Position numbers and translations under genes: made by a program. The notes under the pieces were generated by a model. That model worked only from the letters and a program-made list of their open reading frames with translations. It did no database searches and was not told where the DNA came from. This document shows positions 7,114 through 7,750 of a stretch of 7,750 nt of DNA, piece by piece. Origin of the DNA: Clostridiales bacterium (lineage in GTDB: Bacteria > Bacillota > Clostridia > Christensenellales > CAG-138); assembly GCA_012511925.1 (NCBI GenBank), contig JAAZFD010000132.1, forward strand, positions 1 through 7,750. The letters are read 5' to 3'. Within the stretch, counting starts at the first letter, position 1. Each line of letters begins with the position of its first letter.

Positions 7114-7750
7114 TTATTTGAAGCGAACAATTAAATTCGAGCCGTCTTTTAGTGGTTTTTTAATTTCCAAGCCACTTCTTCTTGTTTTAACTCTTGGATT
7201 CTGACCTTTTTCAAGATAGATAAATATTGTTCTGTCTGTTCCCGGCTTTCGTTTAAACTCGCATATATTTAATATATCTCTATTGTTAGTTATTACTTCA
7301 TTCAAAGCAGCGCGTGTTTGTTCGTCAACGGAAATTCTTCTATAATAATGTTGGCACAACTCATAAAGAGTGAATTTCGGGCGATTCATCAGCGAAACCA
7401 TGACTATTGTAGGGTCAGGAAAGCTATAATCAAATATTTCTTGTATATTTGAGTCAGAAATGACCATCGTAACCTTTGCATCGATATATCCACCAACAAG
7501 CAGATAACGTAGTGCCGCTATGCCTAATGCTATTAGCAGCAGAAGCCCTATTATTAGAAGCGCCCAAAACAAAGTGCTGTCTTTGGTAACCAATTTGAAG
7601 TTAAAAACTGCTTCTGTACCTTGTTTGTCTTTAGCGCTAATTTTCATTGTTCTTTCACCAGCAAACTTCTGTGTATCTATGGTTAATACGCCTTGATTGT
7701 CAATTGATGCGACCTCATATCCACCTTTATCAATAATTGAATACATAAGC
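7114..7750 (-). CDS. Single-pass membrane protein, C-terminal part (5' end outside window)
   Basis: The frame stays open through the right edge, and the first ATG (7744-7746) has no visible ribosome site. That methionine is therefore probably internal and the true N-terminus lies outside. Counting from it, residues 1-54 show alternating strands (EVASIDNQGVLTID, RTMKISAKDK, AVFNFKLV), like the end of an Ig/cadherin-like extracytoplasmic beta-sandwich. Residues about 58-84 form one strong membrane helix (LFWALLIIGLLLLIALGIAAL). The remaining ~125 residues are soluble, with strands VTMVISDS and TIVMVSLM, a helical middle and a very basic C-terminal beta segment (KTRRSGLEIKK). A topology with the N-terminus outside and the C-terminus in the cytoplasm is inferred from the Arg just after the helix and the basic tail. 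It ends in TAA, 48 bases before the tubulin-like start. A vWA domain in the missing N-terminus would fit the known gene neighbourhood, but none is visible. It probably anchors the complex to the membrane. Confidence 0.8.
   Translation of the reverse strand, partial: LMYSIIDKGGYEVASIDNQGVLTIDTQKFAGERTMKISAKDKQGTEAVFNFKLVTKDSTLFWALLIIGLLLLIALGIAALRYLLVGGYIDAKVTMVISDSNIQEIFDYSFPDPTIVMVSLMNRPKFTLYELCQHYYRRISVDEQTRAALNEVITNNRDILNICEFKRKPGTDRTIFIYLEKGQNPRVKTRRSGLEIKKPLKDGSNLIVRFK

Larger units (their letters stand above)
1..7750 (-). other. Five-gene operon (membrane anchor, tubulin-like, 530 aa, beta protein, GTPase)
   Basis: All five genes face the same way with gaps of 48, 13, 1 and 26 bases and no stretch without a gene longer than 48 bases. 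No terminator hairpin with a T-run is seen in any gap. The operon promoter must lie beyond the right edge, and the end of the operon beyond the left edge. No tRNA, rRNA, insertion sequence, CRISPR array or long repeat was found. Confidence 0.85.

Noticed and set aside
1566..7204. Plus-strand open frames of 60-114 codons scattered through the window
   Set aside because: Each lies antisense within or across the minus-strand genes and shows no ribosome site plus domain pattern. They look like by-products of the real coding frames.
1..7750. CRISPR array, tRNA, insertion sequence or attachment site
   Set aside because: No regularly spaced repeats, no cloverleaf-like sequence and no transposase or terminal inverted repeats were seen on reading either strand.

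Overview
The window is one tightly packed block of five genes, all on the minus strand, so transcription runs from the right edge to the left edge. Both end genes are cut by the window: the promoter-proximal gene enters from the right and the last gene leaves at the left. Gaps between genes are about 48, 13, 1 and 26 bases. Three of the four visible starts have a strong GGAGG-type ribosome binding site. There is no room for an internal promoter or terminator of any note, so this reads as part of a single operon. The DNA leans towards A+T, and the strong Shine-Dalgarno sites with ATG starts fit a Firmicutes/Clostridia-like host. That taxonomic guess is weak, because no housekeeping gene is present.

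Layout in transcription order (right to left): (1) 7750-7114, the C-terminal part of a single-pass membrane protein with a beta-sandwich-like segment on one side of the membrane and a small domain of about 125 residues on the other. (2) 7065-3688, a very large (1125 aa) tubulin/FtsZ-superfamily protein. It carries the exact tubulin signature AGGTGSG, a GLGGVG loop and a GAG loop, and has about 700 residues of C-terminal extension. (3) 3674-2082, a 530 aa soluble protein of no family I recognise. (4) 2080-1517, a 187 aa all-beta protein that looks like two tandem FN3/Ig-like modules without a signal peptide. (5) 1490-1, a Zn-ribbon plus Ras-like (TRAFAC-type) GTPase with G1, G3, G4 and G5 motifs, truncated at the left edge.

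The combination matches, as far as can be judged by eye, the predicted multicomponent system described by Makarova and Koonin (2010) around a widespread divergent FtsZ/tubulin family. That system groups the tubulin-like protein with a distinct GTPase, a von Willebrand A (vWA) protein and OmpA-type membrane proteins, and was proposed to remodel membranes. Here the tubulin-like protein and the GTPase are clearly visible and a membrane-anchored partner is present. vWA and OmpA domains are not visible inside the window. The two middle genes would be accessory subunits. A plausible working model, which is inference, is a membrane-anchored apparatus in which a tubulin-like filament or ring is controlled by a small-GTPase switch. 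Relatives of such GTPases also occur in predicted biological-conflict gene clusters, so a defence role is an alternative.
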